Below are positions 26,144 to 34,507 of a stretch of 64,000 bases of DNA, one piece after another. The position numbers and the translations under genes were made by a program. Position 1 is the first letter of the stretch. Every line of letters begins with the position of its first letter. The notes under the pieces were generated by a model. It was not told the origin of the DNA. It did not search any database and saw nothing but the letters and a program-made list of their open reading frames with translations. The stretch spans positions 62,001-126,000 of the forward strand of contig CAYVKA010000004.1 in the NCBI GenBank assembly GCA_964451925.1, in the 5' to 3' direction. Source of the DNA: Nevskia sp964451925 (GTDB lineage: Bacteria; Pseudomonadota; Gammaproteobacteria; Nevskiales; Nevskiaceae).

Positions 26144-27457
26144 ATGCTCAGACGCAGGGATTTGTTGAGCGGAACCGGACGGGCTGCCGCGGCCTTGTGC
26201 GCGGGCTCGGCCGACGGCGTCAAGGCGGATACGCCTGTGAGCCGCTCCGATGTCCTCGACCCGAGCTGCATCGATCCGCGGCTGGACTGTCGCTCGGTCA
26301 GTTTTGAAAACCCGCATGGTGGGCGCGGGCAAGGCGGCCGATCGGCGCGCGGCCGCAAGGGTTGTCCCATGCACGTGTTCAGGCCCGGGGAAAAGCGCAT
26401 CCTGGCGGAGCTTTCCGGCCCCGGCACACTGCGCCATATCTGGATGACCGCAGGCACCTGGCGGCCGGAGGTGATGCGGGCACTGCGCCTGGAAGTGTTC
26501 TACAACGATCTCGCCGAGCCGAGCGTTTCGGTGCCCTTGCTCGACTTTTTCGGTCTGCCACACGGCCGGCTTGCCGAATATTACTCGGCCCTGGCCTCTG
26601 TCCATGAGGGACGCGGCCTCAATAGCCACATTCCAATGCCGTTCGGACAGTCGATCCGCGTGGAATTCTCCAACGAGTCGGCGCGCCACGTCATGCTGTA
26701 CTACCAAATCGACTACACGCTCGAATCCACACCCCTATCCGAGCCCAGTTACCTGCATGCCAGCTTCCGCCGCGAAAATCCCACCACTCCCGGACGCGAC
26801 TTCGTGCTCAGCGAAGGCCTGAAGGGCCCTGGACGTTTCCTGGGATGTTCCGTGGGCATCCGTGTGCTGGAGAAAGGCCACTGGTACGGGGAAGGCGAGC
26901 TCAAGATCTATCGCGACGGCGACACGGAACACCCCACCTACTGCGGCACCGGCCTGGAGGATTACGCCGGGAGCGCCTATGGTTTGGGCCGCCACTTCGG
27001 CCTCTACTCCGGCTCCCCCATCAATATCCCGGCGCCGGCCCCGGACGGCGATGCCGATCCGGATTTTGTCAGCTTCTACCGCTGGCATCTGCCCGACCCG
27101 GTCATGTTCAGCGACAACCTGCGGGTGACGATCCAGCAGATCGGCAGCGCATTTTTCCCGCGTGGCCAGCAAGCCGCCTTCGAAGCACTGCGCCGCAGCC
27201 ACGCTGACGCGGGCCGCGGCTGGATCACCGATCTGGGCCCCGAGGTGATTGGCTTTGGCCTGTACGAGCGCAGCGATGATTACTGTGCGACGGCGTTCGT
27301 TTACTGCCGACAGCCTCAACCGGTATCCCGGTTTACAACCGAGATCGCCACCCGCGACTTGTCCCTGCTGCCCTTTGAGGAACAGTCAAGGACGTTTCGC
27401 TATGTCGACCTGCAGGAATCATTCAACCTGCAGCTGATGAAATTCTGGATGGAATAG
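26144..27457 (+). CDS. DUF2961 / GH172-family protein
   Basis: The start at 26144 has an AGGAG ribosome site 6 nt upstream and gives a 437-aa protein opening MLRRRDLLSGTGRAAAA, which looks like a twin-arginine signal. The body matches the DUF2961 family: 'GPGTLRHIWMT', 'RLEVFYNDLAEPSVSVPLLDFFG', 'FGQSIRVEFSNES', 'GEGELKIYRDGD', 'GTGLEDYAGSAYG' and a second 'FRWYLPDPV-like' strand (FYRWHLPDPVMF). GH172 members cleave or rearrange furanosides (alpha-D-fructofuranoside, D-arabinofuranoside). It is co-oriented with the GH5 gene 150 bp upstream. If the Tat signal is real, it acts in the periplasm, unlike GH5. Confidence 0.82.
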   Translation: MLRRRDLLSGTGRAAAALCAGSADGVKADTPVSRSDVLDPSCIDPRLDCRSVSFENPHGGRGQGGRSARGRKGCPMHVFRPGEKRILAELSGPGTLRHIWMTAGTWRPEVMRALRLEVFYNDLAEPSVSVPLLDFFGLPHGRLAEYYSALASVHEGRGLNSHIPMPFGQSIRVEFSNESARHVMLYYQIDYTLESTPLSEPSYLHASFRRENPTTPGRDFVLSEGLKGPGRFLGCSVGIRVLEKGHWYGEGELKIYRDGDTEHPTYCGTGLEDYAGSAYGLGRHFGLYSGSPINIPAPAPDGDADPDFVSFYRWHLPDPVMFSDNLRVTIQQIGSAFFPRGQQAAFEALRRSHADAGRGWITDLGPEVIGFGLYERSDDYCATAFVYCRQPQPVSRFTTEIATRDLSLLPFEEQSRTFRYVDLQESFNLQLMKFWME

Positions 27458-27487
27458 ACCCACGGCGAATGGCTGCGGAGAATGCCG

Positions 27488-27910
27488 ATGAACCGCACGA
27501 CCCCCATCTCCAAGCACCAGGCACTGCGGCTGCAAGCCTCTGGCTGGATCATCATCCTCGCCGCCGTCCAGGCCGGCTGCGCAGCGCAGCGAACCGCAAT
27601 CGACCGGGTCGATCCCGGCTTTGCCGCAAGCTCCGGCAACAAAGCCAGGATCGAAGTGACCCGCGACCCTGGCGGCGCCTGCAGCGACGCCCTGGTCAAC
27701 GTCCTGATCGATAACGACCACGCAGGCGGCGTCGGCCCGGGAGAGACATTGCAACTCTACCTCGCACCGGGACTCCACATAGTCGGCGCCACCGCGAACG
27801 CGAACTGCCCTGCGGATGTCGCGACCCGCTATGTCACCGTCAGCGATTTGCGGCCGGTGAGCATGAAAGTCGGCTTTGATTTTTTCGGGCACATCAGATG
27901 GGCCAAATGA
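27488..27910 (+). CDS. Small putative lipoprotein
   Basis: The ATG at 27488 sits 7 nt after GGAG; the ATG at 27482 is too close to the ribosome site. The 140-aa product has a hydrophobic N-terminus with a lipobox 'AVQAGC' and a small beta-rich domain containing 'ARIEVTRDPGGACSDALVNVLIDND' strands and a second Cys pair. The 'GETLQLYLAPGLHIVGATA' stretch resembles PEGA-like surface domains. I do not recognise the family. It closes the GH5-GH172 operon, before a terminator. Confidence 0.65.
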   Translation: MNRTTPISKHQALRLQASGWIIILAAVQAGCAAQRTAIDRVDPGFAASSGNKARIEVTRDPGGACSDALVNVLIDNDHAGGVGPGETLQLYLAPGLHIVGATANANCPADVATRYVTVSDLRPVSMKVGFDFFGHIRWAK

Positions 27911-27991
27911 GCACGACAAGGCCGGCGCGCAACGGCCGAAACTCGATCAGCTGTGCAGGCTTGCCCGCCCAAAGACCGCGATGACGCTGCA

Positions 27992-28013
27992 AACCGGCCC
28001 AGCCCGGTTTTTT
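27992..28013 (+). terminator. Rho-independent terminator of the GH5-GH172 operon
   Basis: The arms AACCGG and CCGGTT enclose a 6-nt loop and are followed by a run of T on the plus strand. It sits 82 bp after the lipoprotein stop and before the convergent ridA-like gene. Confidence 0.7.
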
Positions 28014-28057
28014 GATCTACGGACCCGGCTCATAGGGCGGCCTTCGCCCCCGGGGTT

Positions 28058-28540
28058 TCAGATGTCGATCAGGACCTCGGCTTCGATCTCGACGGGGAAA
28101 TCGAACGGCAGGGCGCTCATGCCGACTGCGCTGCGGGCGTGCTCGCCGCGCTGCGGGCCATACAGCGATACGATCAGCTCGGAGAAGCCGTTCATCACGG
28201 CGGACTGCTGCGTGAACCCCGGCGCCGAGTTGATCATGCCGAGCGCGCGGACCCAGCAGGCTACTCGGTCGAGGCTGCCGAGCCGGCGCTGCAGGCTGGC
28301 GAGGATCGATAGCGCGGTGAGGCGCGCGGCTTGATAGCCCTGCTGCGCGTCCAGGTCGAGGCCGAGCTTGCCCAGCGGCGCGGCGATACTGCCGTCCGGC
28401 CGCTGTGGGCCGTGACCGGAAACCAGGGCACGGTTGCCCACCACCCGCACGAAGGCGAACGGCAGCGTGGCTGCAGCCGGCAGCTGGAGCGGCTGCGGCA
28501 GCACGAGGCCGAGATCGGCCAGGCGTTGCTCGATGCTCAT
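28058..28540 (-). CDS. RidA/YjgF-family protein, probable imine deaminase
   Basis: The ATG at 28540 overlaps the oxidoreductase stop as ATGA. The 160-aa product is longer than the ~128-aa RidA norm because of an N-terminal extension. It keeps the family core: 'ALVSGHGPQRPDG', 'LDLDAQQGYQAARLTALSILASL', and R136 in 'HARSAVGMSALPFDFPVEIEAEV', equivalent to the catalytic arginine of RidA. RidA enzymes hydrolyse the reactive imines left by amino-acid oxidases. Directly behind an FAD amino-acid oxidoreductase that is the obvious role: removing its imine product. Confidence 0.87.
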   Translation of the reverse strand: MSIEQRLADLGLVLPQPLQLPAAATLPFAFVRVVGNRALVSGHGPQRPDGSIAAPLGKLGLDLDAQQGYQAARLTALSILASLQRRLGSLDRVACWVRALGMINSAPGFTQQSAVMNGFSELIVSLYGPQRGEHARSAVGMSALPFDFPVEIEAEVLIDI

Positions 28541-29685
28541 GGCGACTCCTTCGCGGCCGTTGGCGTGCGCTGCAGCCGCAGCGGCGACAAGGCCGCAGCG
28601 AGAGGATCGGACGATTGCGTATCCGCCGTGATGAACGCAGCAGCCAGTGCGCTCAGGGCCGGCGAGGTCATGATGCCGTAGCCGCCCTGGGCGGCGAGCC
28701 AGAAGAATCCCGCGGCGTCGGGATCCATGCCGGCCACCGGCACGCCATCGGCGACGAAGGAGCGCAGCCCAGCCCAGCGCGCGGCGATGCGCTCCACGCG
28801 CAGGCAGGTCGCGCGCTCGATGCGGTCTACGGCCATGGCCACGTCGAGCTCTTCCGCCTGGGCATCGCCGGGCGGCGCCGGCGTCTCGTCGGCCGGCGAG
28901 GCCAGCACGCGCCCGGCGTCTGGCTTGAAGTAGAACGCCTCCTCCACGTCGATCACGCAGGGCCAGCGGCTGAGCGGTGTGCCGCCGGCCACGCCGAGAG
29001 GGTCGAAGCTGATGGCGGTACGGCGCTTCGGCACCAGGCCGATCGGCGCGACGCCGGCGAGGGCCGCGACCTGATCGGCCCAGGCGCCGGCGGCATTGAC
29101 CAGCAGCGCGCACTGGTAGCGCTCCGCCGCGGTGTCCACCTGCCAGGCGCCACCGCGGCGGTGGATCGCGGTGACAGCGGCACCGCTACGCAGTTCGCCG
29201 CCGGCGGCGCGAAAGGCGCGCAGGTAGCCTTGCAACAAGGCGTGCACGTCGATGTCGAAGGCACCTGTTTCCAGCGCCGCCGCGGCAGCATAGCCGGGCC
29301 GCAGCGCCGGACATCGCCGCTCCGCCTCATCCACCGGGCAGTCCTGCAGATCGGCCTGGCCGCCGGCGAGCTGGGCGCGCAGCGCAGCGAGCGCGGCGGC
29401 CTGGTCCTCGCGTGCGAGCCATAACACGCCACGCGGGCTGGCCAGCGGCGGTTCGCCGAAGGCCGCCGGCGGGTGCAGCAGGAATTCGCGGCTGGCGTCG
29501 GCAAGGGCGCGCACCGGTCCGGCGCCGTAGCTGGCGCTGAACAGCGCCGCCGAGCGTCCGCTGGCGTGGTAGCCAGGCTGCGGCTCCGCTTCGAGCAGCA
29601 CGACCCTGCAACGGCCGGCTAGGCGAAAAGCCAACGAGGCGCCGGCGATGCCGCCGCCGACAATCACCACATCCGCGATGTTCAT
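28537..29685 (-). CDS. FAD-dependent amine/D-amino-acid oxidoreductase (DadA/DAO family)
   Basis: The ATG at 29685 (MNIADVVIVGGG) gives 382 aa. It has an N-terminal Rossmann FAD motif 'VVIVGGGIAGASLAFRLAG', 'YHASGRSAALFSASYG', a substrate domain with 'GAFDIDVHALLQGYLRAFRAAGGELRSG', and the C-terminal FAD contact 'FFWLAAQGGYGIMTSPALS'. It belongs to the DAO superfamily (D-amino-acid dehydrogenase, glycine oxidase). It lies 16 bp after a D-aminopeptidase-like gene and overlaps ridA. The chain peptidase, oxidoreductase, imine deaminase is chemically coherent for D-amino acids. Confidence 0.85.
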   Translation of the reverse strand: MNIADVVIVGGGIAGASLAFRLAGRCRVVLLEAEPQPGYHASGRSAALFSASYGAGPVRALADASREFLLHPPAAFGEPPLASPRGVLWLAREDQAAALAALRAQLAGGQADLQDCPVDEAERRCPALRPGYAAAAALETGAFDIDVHALLQGYLRAFRAAGGELRSGAAVTAIHRRGGAWQVDTAAERYQCALLVNAAGAWADQVAALAGVAPIGLVPKRRTAISFDPLGVAGGTPLSRWPCVIDVEEAFYFKPDAGRVLASPADETPAPPGDAQAEELDVAMAVDRIERATCLRVERIAARWAGLRSFVADGVPVAGMDPDAAGFFWLAAQGGYGIMTSPALSALAAAFITADTQSSDPLAAALSPLRLQRTPTAAKESP

Positions 29686-29701
29686 GGGACTCCGATAGTG
29701 C

Positions 29702-31255
29702 TCATGGCTGGCGCGCGAAGTGCAATCGCCGGGTGCGTTGCGAGGAGTAGCGGAAGCCGGAGTGGCCGAATTCGAGCAGGCCGCCCAGAGGCAGCAGCGG
29801 GTCACCGGTGCTTGCCAGGCACAGGCCCGGGCCGAGGGGTTCGAGCGCGTAGCGCATCGCGCCGAACGGGCTGCGCATCTGCAGCGATCCGCTTCCCGGC
29901 GTGATGGTCGCGGCGGCATCCAGGGCTGCGCAGCGGTAGGTGCCTGGCATCACGGCAGTGATGCACGCGGGGTCTGCCGGCGGCAGACGCCACAAGCGCT
30001 CGCTGCACCCGCCTTCGAGCAACTCCAGCGCCACAACCGCCTCGCCTTCGATCACCGGTGTCAGCCGGCTGTCGTTGCCGAGCCGGTCTACTGCCAGCGC
30101 CCCTGAATCAGCCTCGCGCAGCGGCAGAGGAGAGGCGTGGAACTGGCCGTAGCGGCGGTTCTGCCGCGTCAGCAGGCGCAGGAACGAGCCGGTCGGGGCG
30201 TTGTGGAAATCGCCATCGGGCAGACCGCGATCGGGCCGCTGCTCGGGCGCCTGCTCCAGTCCGCCGACACAGGCGTCGATCACCCGCAGGGCCAGCGATT
30301 CGGCGTCGAGGTCGCCGCGGTTGGTGATGAGGATCAGGTCCAGCGCAATGTCCGGCAGATGCAGCATCAGGCAGCTGCCGCCGATGACATTGCCGCCATG
30401 GTGGACGATGCGCGTTCCGCGGTAGACGCCGCTGTAGATGCCGAGCCCATAACCATTTGGCGCCCGCGATGTGCACAGCGCGTCCCAGCTTGCGGACATC
30501 CGCGCCATCCAGCGCAGCATGTCGTCGACGGTGGAGACGACGCCGCCCTCGCCGCCGATGGATGGACCGAACACGGTGCGGGCGTAGCCGCCGCCAGTAG
30601 CCGGCAGATGCGAGGCGGCGCAACCCGGCGGAAGGTCGGTGTCGTGGCGGCGCAAAGTCGTGTCGCACAGACCGGCCGGCTCGAACAGGCGCCGCCGCAA
30701 CAGCTCCTCCAGCGGCGCCCCGGCGACGCGCTCGGCGATGTGGCCGAGCAGCACGTAACCGCCGTTGCTGTAGCACCAGCCGGTACCGGGCGCGAAGTTC
30801 AGATCGGTCTGCGCGCACAGCAGGTCGAGCTGGGCCTGCGCGGGAACCGGCTGACCGAGGCCGCCGGTCTGCATCAGCAGATCGAGGCTGCAACGCATGC
30901 CGCTGCTGTGGTTCATCAGCTGGCGCAGAGTCATCGCATCGGCCCAGGGCGGCAGCCGGGGAACGTGGCGGCGCGGACTGTCGTCGAGCGACAGGCGTCC
31001 TTCCTGCGCCAGCTGCAGCAGCAGCAGGCACAGGAAGTGCTTGCTCACCGAGCCGATGCGCAGGGGCGTGCCCGGGCCCAAGGGCTGCGGCAGGCCGGCA
31101 CGCGCGCGGCCGAAGCCGCGGCGGTAGGCCACCTCGCCGTTCAACGCCAGGCCCACGGCCAGCCCGGGTGTGCCGTCGCAATCGCAAGCGGCGAAGAGGC
31201 TGTCGAGCTGCTGCGCGCCCACCTTCATCTCGAATGCCGGTACGACGGAATCCAT
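29702..31255 (-). CDS. Serine hydrolase of the penicillin-binding/D-aminopeptidase family
   Basis: This 517-aa protein matches the length and layout of S12 D-aminopeptidase: an N-terminal beta-lactamase-fold catalytic domain with the SxxK motif S69-V-S-K72, Y162-S-N164 and 'HHGGNVIGG', then two C-terminal beta-barrel domains. D-aminopeptidases release N-terminal D-residues from peptides and amides. There is no signal peptide, so it acts in the cytoplasm. It follows the TonB receptor by 17 bp. Esterase or beta-lactamase-like activity cannot be excluded. Confidence 0.8.
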   Translation of the reverse strand: MDSVVPAFEMKVGAQQLDSLFAACDCDGTPGLAVGLALNGEVAYRRGFGRARAGLPQPLGPGTPLRIGSVSKHFLCLLLLQLAQEGRLSLDDSPRRHVPRLPPWADAMTLRQLMNHSSGMRCSLDLLMQTGGLGQPVPAQAQLDLLCAQTDLNFAPGTGWCYSNGGYVLLGHIAERVAGAPLEELLRRRLFEPAGLCDTTLRRHDTDLPPGCAASHLPATGGGYARTVFGPSIGGEGGVVSTVDDMLRWMARMSASWDALCTSRAPNGYGLGIYSGVYRGTRIVHHGGNVIGGSCLMLHLPDIALDLILITNRGDLDAESLALRVIDACVGGLEQAPEQRPDRGLPDGDFHNAPTGSFLRLLTRQNRRYGQFHASPLPLREADSGALAVDRLGNDSRLTPVIEGEAVVALELLEGGCSERLWRLPPADPACITAVMPGTYRCAALDAAATITPGSGSLQMRSPFGAMRYALEPLGPGLCLASTGDPLLPLGGLLEFGHSGFRYSSQRTRRLHFARQP

Positions 31256-31272
31256 CGTCAGCGCCGTGCCCC

Positions 31273-33615
31273 TCAGAAGTGGCCGCTGATGCGCAGGACG
31301 AGGGTGCGCGGCCGCAGATACGACACCAGCTCGCCTTCCGGCTGTCCCCCGGCCAGATCGCGGCCGCCGCCGACCAGGGCGTGCTGGTTGGTGAGATTGT
31401 CGGCGTTGAGGGTGAAAGTGGGCGCCAGGAACAGTTCCGGGAAACCCAGGCTGTAGCTGAGGTCGAGCGTGTTGTAGCCGTAGATGGTGAGCGACTCGGA
31501 GCGGCTCAGACTGCTGATGGCGTGGCCCTGGTGCGAGAAGGTCAGCGCGGCTCCGGTGCGGGCCACACCGATGCGCGTGTTGTAGGACAGCGTGGTCGCA
31601 GTCTGCAGGCGCGGCGCCGCCGGCAGATCCGATCCGGTCGGCAGCACCGTGCCGTCGGTGGCGGTGAACGGCTCGGCCACCTTGGCGCGCGTGTAGGACG
31701 CCGCATTGACCAGCATCAGGCCCTTCACCGGCGTCAGCCAGCGCAGCGAGGATTCCAGGCCCTTGCTGCGGGCGCGGCCGACGTTGGCGGTGTAGGTGGT
31801 GATGCCGTCGGGTGTGTTCTGCTGGATCTGCATGTCCTTCCAGTTCAGCAGGAACGCGGCCAGGTCGAACTGCAAGGTCTTGTGGAAGGCGTCGGTGCGC
31901 AGGCCGGACTCATAGCTCCAGATGGTGCTGGGCTTGAAGGTGGTGGGGAAGGTGTTGTCGCCGGGTATCGGCGAAGGCAGGTTGAGGCCGCCGAACTGGA
32001 AGCCGTGCGAGGCGTTGGCGTACCACAGCACATCGCGGTTGACCTGCCAGCTGGCGCTGGCCTTGGGATTGAAACCCTCCGCCTTCATGCCCTGCGTACC
32101 GCCGAATCCACTGGCGCTGCCCGAGCCGGAGAGCAGGCCGCTGAGCTGCGCATCGGTGCCCAGTGTCTCGTGATAGAAGCGGCCGCCGAGGGTGAGCGAC
32201 ACCGGGCCGAGCTTGCGCGTCAACTCGCCGAACAGCGCCTCCTCCCGCGCCGTGAGCGGCCGGTAGCGGGTATCGCTGAGCGAGACCCCCTCCGGCGTCA
32301 GCACCGGATTGGGGGGCAGGCCGAGCAGGCCCAGCAGCGTGCTCAGGGCGCCGGTGTTGGCGAGTAGGATGTCGTTGTCGGCATCGGCCTTGTAGCGGTT
32401 GTAGTAGGCACCGGCGATCCAGGCCCAGGGGCTATCGCCCGGCGCCGAAACCAGGCGCAGCTCCTGCGACAGGGAGCGGCTGCTGACCAGCCGGGTCTGC
32501 CGCAGGCTCTCGATGCCCCGCACCGCCAGCGCCTCGAGGCCGGGGCTGGCGTCGTAGTCGAGATCCTGCAGCTTGCTGTTCTGCGCCGTCTCGGAGATCA
32601 GGGTGGCCCAGTCGAACCGGTAACGCAGATCCAGGCTCGCCACCGCGAATTTCTGCGAGGAGCTGCTGGAGCCCGGCGTGTCGGTGCGGGTGAATTCGCC
32701 GTTGAGGTTGTTGGCGATGCTCAGGTCGTCGCGATGGTTGGCCTGCTTCAGGTAGAACGCGTTGGCGCTGAAGCGGTCGTTCGGCTGCCACAGCCCCATC
32801 ACGCGGAACATGCGCTTGTAGCCCCGGTCGGCGTCGCGGATATTCTTGCCGTTGGCGTTGACGTCGTCGTACAGGCCCGGCACCTCCTGCACCACGTCGA
32901 CCGCGCGCAGCGCGAGCGTGCTGCCGATCGGGATGTTCACCGCGCCGCCGTAGGTGGGGCCGGAACCGGCGCCCTGGATGTGCAGCCAGTCGGCGAAGCC
33001 TTTGGCCTCCCACTCGCCGAGCAGCGGCTTGTTAGGGACGTAGCGCAGGGCGCCGTTGAGCGCGGCAGCGCCGAACAGGGTGCCCTGCGGCCCCTTCAGC
33101 ACTTCGAGATCCTGCAGGTCGAAGGGATCGAGGTCGGGCACCAGGTAGCTCTGGTACGGATCGCCCAGGGAAACGTCGTCGATCAGCGCGCCGACGGTGC
33201 TGTTGGCGGTGGTGTTGGCCTGCGGCTGCGGGCCGATGCCGCGGATCGACACGGTGCGGCTGCCGCTGGTGTCGCCCTCCTGCAGCGAGACGCCGGGCAC
33301 GTACTTGAGGAAGTCCTCCATCTCGCGCGCGCCGATGTCCTCGAGGTCCTTGCCCTTGATCACGTTGACCGTCTCAGGCAGCTTGCGCTGCGGCTCGGCG
33401 CGCTTGGTAGCAGTGACCACGACCTCGGAAAGCGCGGCCGGTTGCGCGGCGGCCGATGCGGGCGCGGACGCCGCCGACTGCGGCGGGTTGCCGGCATCCG
33501 CCTGCGCCGTGGCGTCATCGGCCAATGCGGCGGGCGCCGACAGCAGCAGGACCAGCGCGGCGAGCGTGCCCGCCGGTACGGTGTGAATGCAGTGCTTCGA
33601 GCGTGCAGTGTGCAT
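31273..33615 (-). CDS. TonB-dependent receptor
   Basis: This 780-aa receptor has a Sec signal (ending near 'PAALAD'), an Ala-rich linker, a plug starting 'EVVVTATKRAEPQRKLPETV' with 'SIRGIGPQPQANTTANSTVG', 'DLEVLKGPQGTLFGAAALNGALRYV', and a barrel ending 'PRTLVLRISGHF'. A GGGGAG ribosome site lies 4-5 nt before the ATG. It leads the minus-strand arm of the module, ahead of D-aminopeptidase, FAD oxidoreductase and RidA. It is divergent from a TetR gene, so it is the probable uptake gate for the compound degraded by those enzymes. Confidence 0.9.
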   Translation of the reverse strand: MHTARSKHCIHTVPAGTLAALVLLLSAPAALADDATAQADAGNPPQSAASAPASAAAQPAALSEVVVTATKRAEPQRKLPETVNVIKGKDLEDIGAREMEDFLKYVPGVSLQEGDTSGSRTVSIRGIGPQPQANTTANSTVGALIDDVSLGDPYQSYLVPDLDPFDLQDLEVLKGPQGTLFGAAALNGALRYVPNKPLLGEWEAKGFADWLHIQGAGSGPTYGGAVNIPIGSTLALRAVDVVQEVPGLYDDVNANGKNIRDADRGYKRMFRVMGLWQPNDRFSANAFYLKQANHRDDLSIANNLNGEFTRTDTPGSSSSSQKFAVASLDLRYRFDWATLISETAQNSKLQDLDYDASPGLEALAVRGIESLRQTRLVSSRSLSQELRLVSAPGDSPWAWIAGAYYNRYKADADNDILLANTGALSTLLGLLGLPPNPVLTPEGVSLSDTRYRPLTAREEALFGELTRKLGPVSLTLGGRFYHETLGTDAQLSGLLSGSGSASGFGGTQGMKAEGFNPKASASWQVNRDVLWYANASHGFQFGGLNLPSPIPGDNTFPTTFKPSTIWSYESGLRTDAFHKTLQFDLAAFLLNWKDMQIQQNTPDGITTYTANVGRARSKGLESSLRWLTPVKGLMLVNAASYTRAKVAEPFTATDGTVLPTGSDLPAAPRLQTATTLSYNTRIGVARTGAALTFSHQGHAISSLSRSESLTIYGYNTLDLSYSLGFPELFLAPTFTLNADNLTNQHALVGGGRDLAGGQPEGELVSYLRPRTLVLRISGHF

Positions 33616-33742
33616 GGTCTCCCCTTGTGGTTTTTTCGCGCCGCTCCCACAGCGGCAAAGCCGGCAGATGAAGGCGGTCAGGCAATAAATACAATGCCTG
33701 TTGCCTAATCCATCCTAGCGGGGTCCCCACAAAATTGCTATA

Positions 33743-33773
33743 GCTATTGCCAAAATAATAATACGGCAATAGC
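33743..33773. promoter_or_regulatory. Probable TetR operator: inverted repeat GCTATTGCC-N13-GGCAATAGC
   Basis: Perfect 9-bp arms at 33743-33751 and 33765-33773 lie in the AT-rich divergent region between the TonB receptor and tetR. Related GGCAAT and TTGCC fragments also occur around 33683-33706, nearer the receptor. The region is a good candidate for control of both arms by the adjacent TetR protein. Confidence 0.6.
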
Positions 33774-33812
33774 ATAAGATCGTATCCGCATTGGAAAAAA
33801 GGAGATCCGCCC

Positions 33813-34496
33813 TTGCCGAAGACCACCGTGCCGGCACGCAGCCGCCGCGCGTCGGGCGCGCCCGCGGGACGCAAGCGCACGCTCAGCCGCGACCAGATCG
33901 TCGCCGCCGCGATCGAGGTGATCGATCTGGAGGGGCCGCAGGCGCTGTCCCTGCACAAGGTGGCGGCGCGGCTATCGGTGTATCCGACGACGATCTACAC
34001 CTACTTCGAGACGGTGGACGGGCTGCGCGATGCGGCGCAGTGGAGCCTGCTGCAGGAAGTGCCCCTGCCCTCGAGCACCGACCGAGCGCCACTGCGCGAG
34101 CAGGTGATCCGCTACTTCGAGGGGCTGCGTCGTCTCTATCACCGCCATCCCGGCTTCCTCAAGGTGGAGATCGGCTCGACCTCCTGGTTCGAGGGGCTGC
34201 GCCACATGAACGAGTTCCTCGCCGCGGTGACCCGCGCGGGAGTCGACCTGGAGCGCGCCTGGGTGATCTTCCGCGTCGGCGAGGGCCTGGCGATCAGCAG
34301 CGCGCAGCTGGCGCGCTCGACCACCGCCGAGAACTATGTGCGGGCGCAGAAGGAGGCGCTGCTGGGCCATGAAGGCGGCGGCCTCGAAACCGTGCGCCGC
34401 CTGCTCGATCTCGACACGCCAAACCTGCCGCCGGCCGAAGGCTTCCACCGACTGCTGGAGCAGGCGCTGCACGGCCTGCTGCCCGGCAAGCGCTGA
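33813..34496 (+). CDS. TetR-family transcriptional regulator
   Basis: The start is a TTG at 33813, supported by an AAGGAG ribosome site 8 nt upstream; no ATG is available nearby, and a GTG at 33828 is the only alternative. The 227-aa protein has an Arg-rich tail and the HTH 'LSRDQIVAAAIEVIDLEGPQALSLHKVAARLSVYPTTIYTYFETVDGLRD'. The C-terminal domain is of the TetR_C type found in hydrolase-linked regulators. It is the first gene of the plus arm (TetR, alpha/beta hydrolase, amidase, MFS) and probably regulates both arms. Confidence 0.87.
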   Translation: MPKTTVPARSRRASGAPAGRKRTLSRDQIVAAAIEVIDLEGPQALSLHKVAARLSVYPTTIYTYFETVDGLRDAAQWSLLQEVPLPSSTDRAPLREQVIRYFEGLRRLYHRHPGFLKVEIGSTSWFEGLRHMNEFLAAVTRAGVDLERAWVIFRVGEGLAISSAQLARSTTAENYVRAQKEALLGHEGGGLETVRRLLDLDTPNLPPAEGFHRLLEQALHGLLPGKR

Positions 34497-34507
34497 GGAG
34501 CGTACTC

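Noticed and set aside
28541..29113. N-terminally extended RidA protein starting at 29113
   Set aside because: The extra frame lies inside the oxidoreductase gene and is Arg-rich; the ATG at 28540 in an ATGA overlap gives the normal family start.
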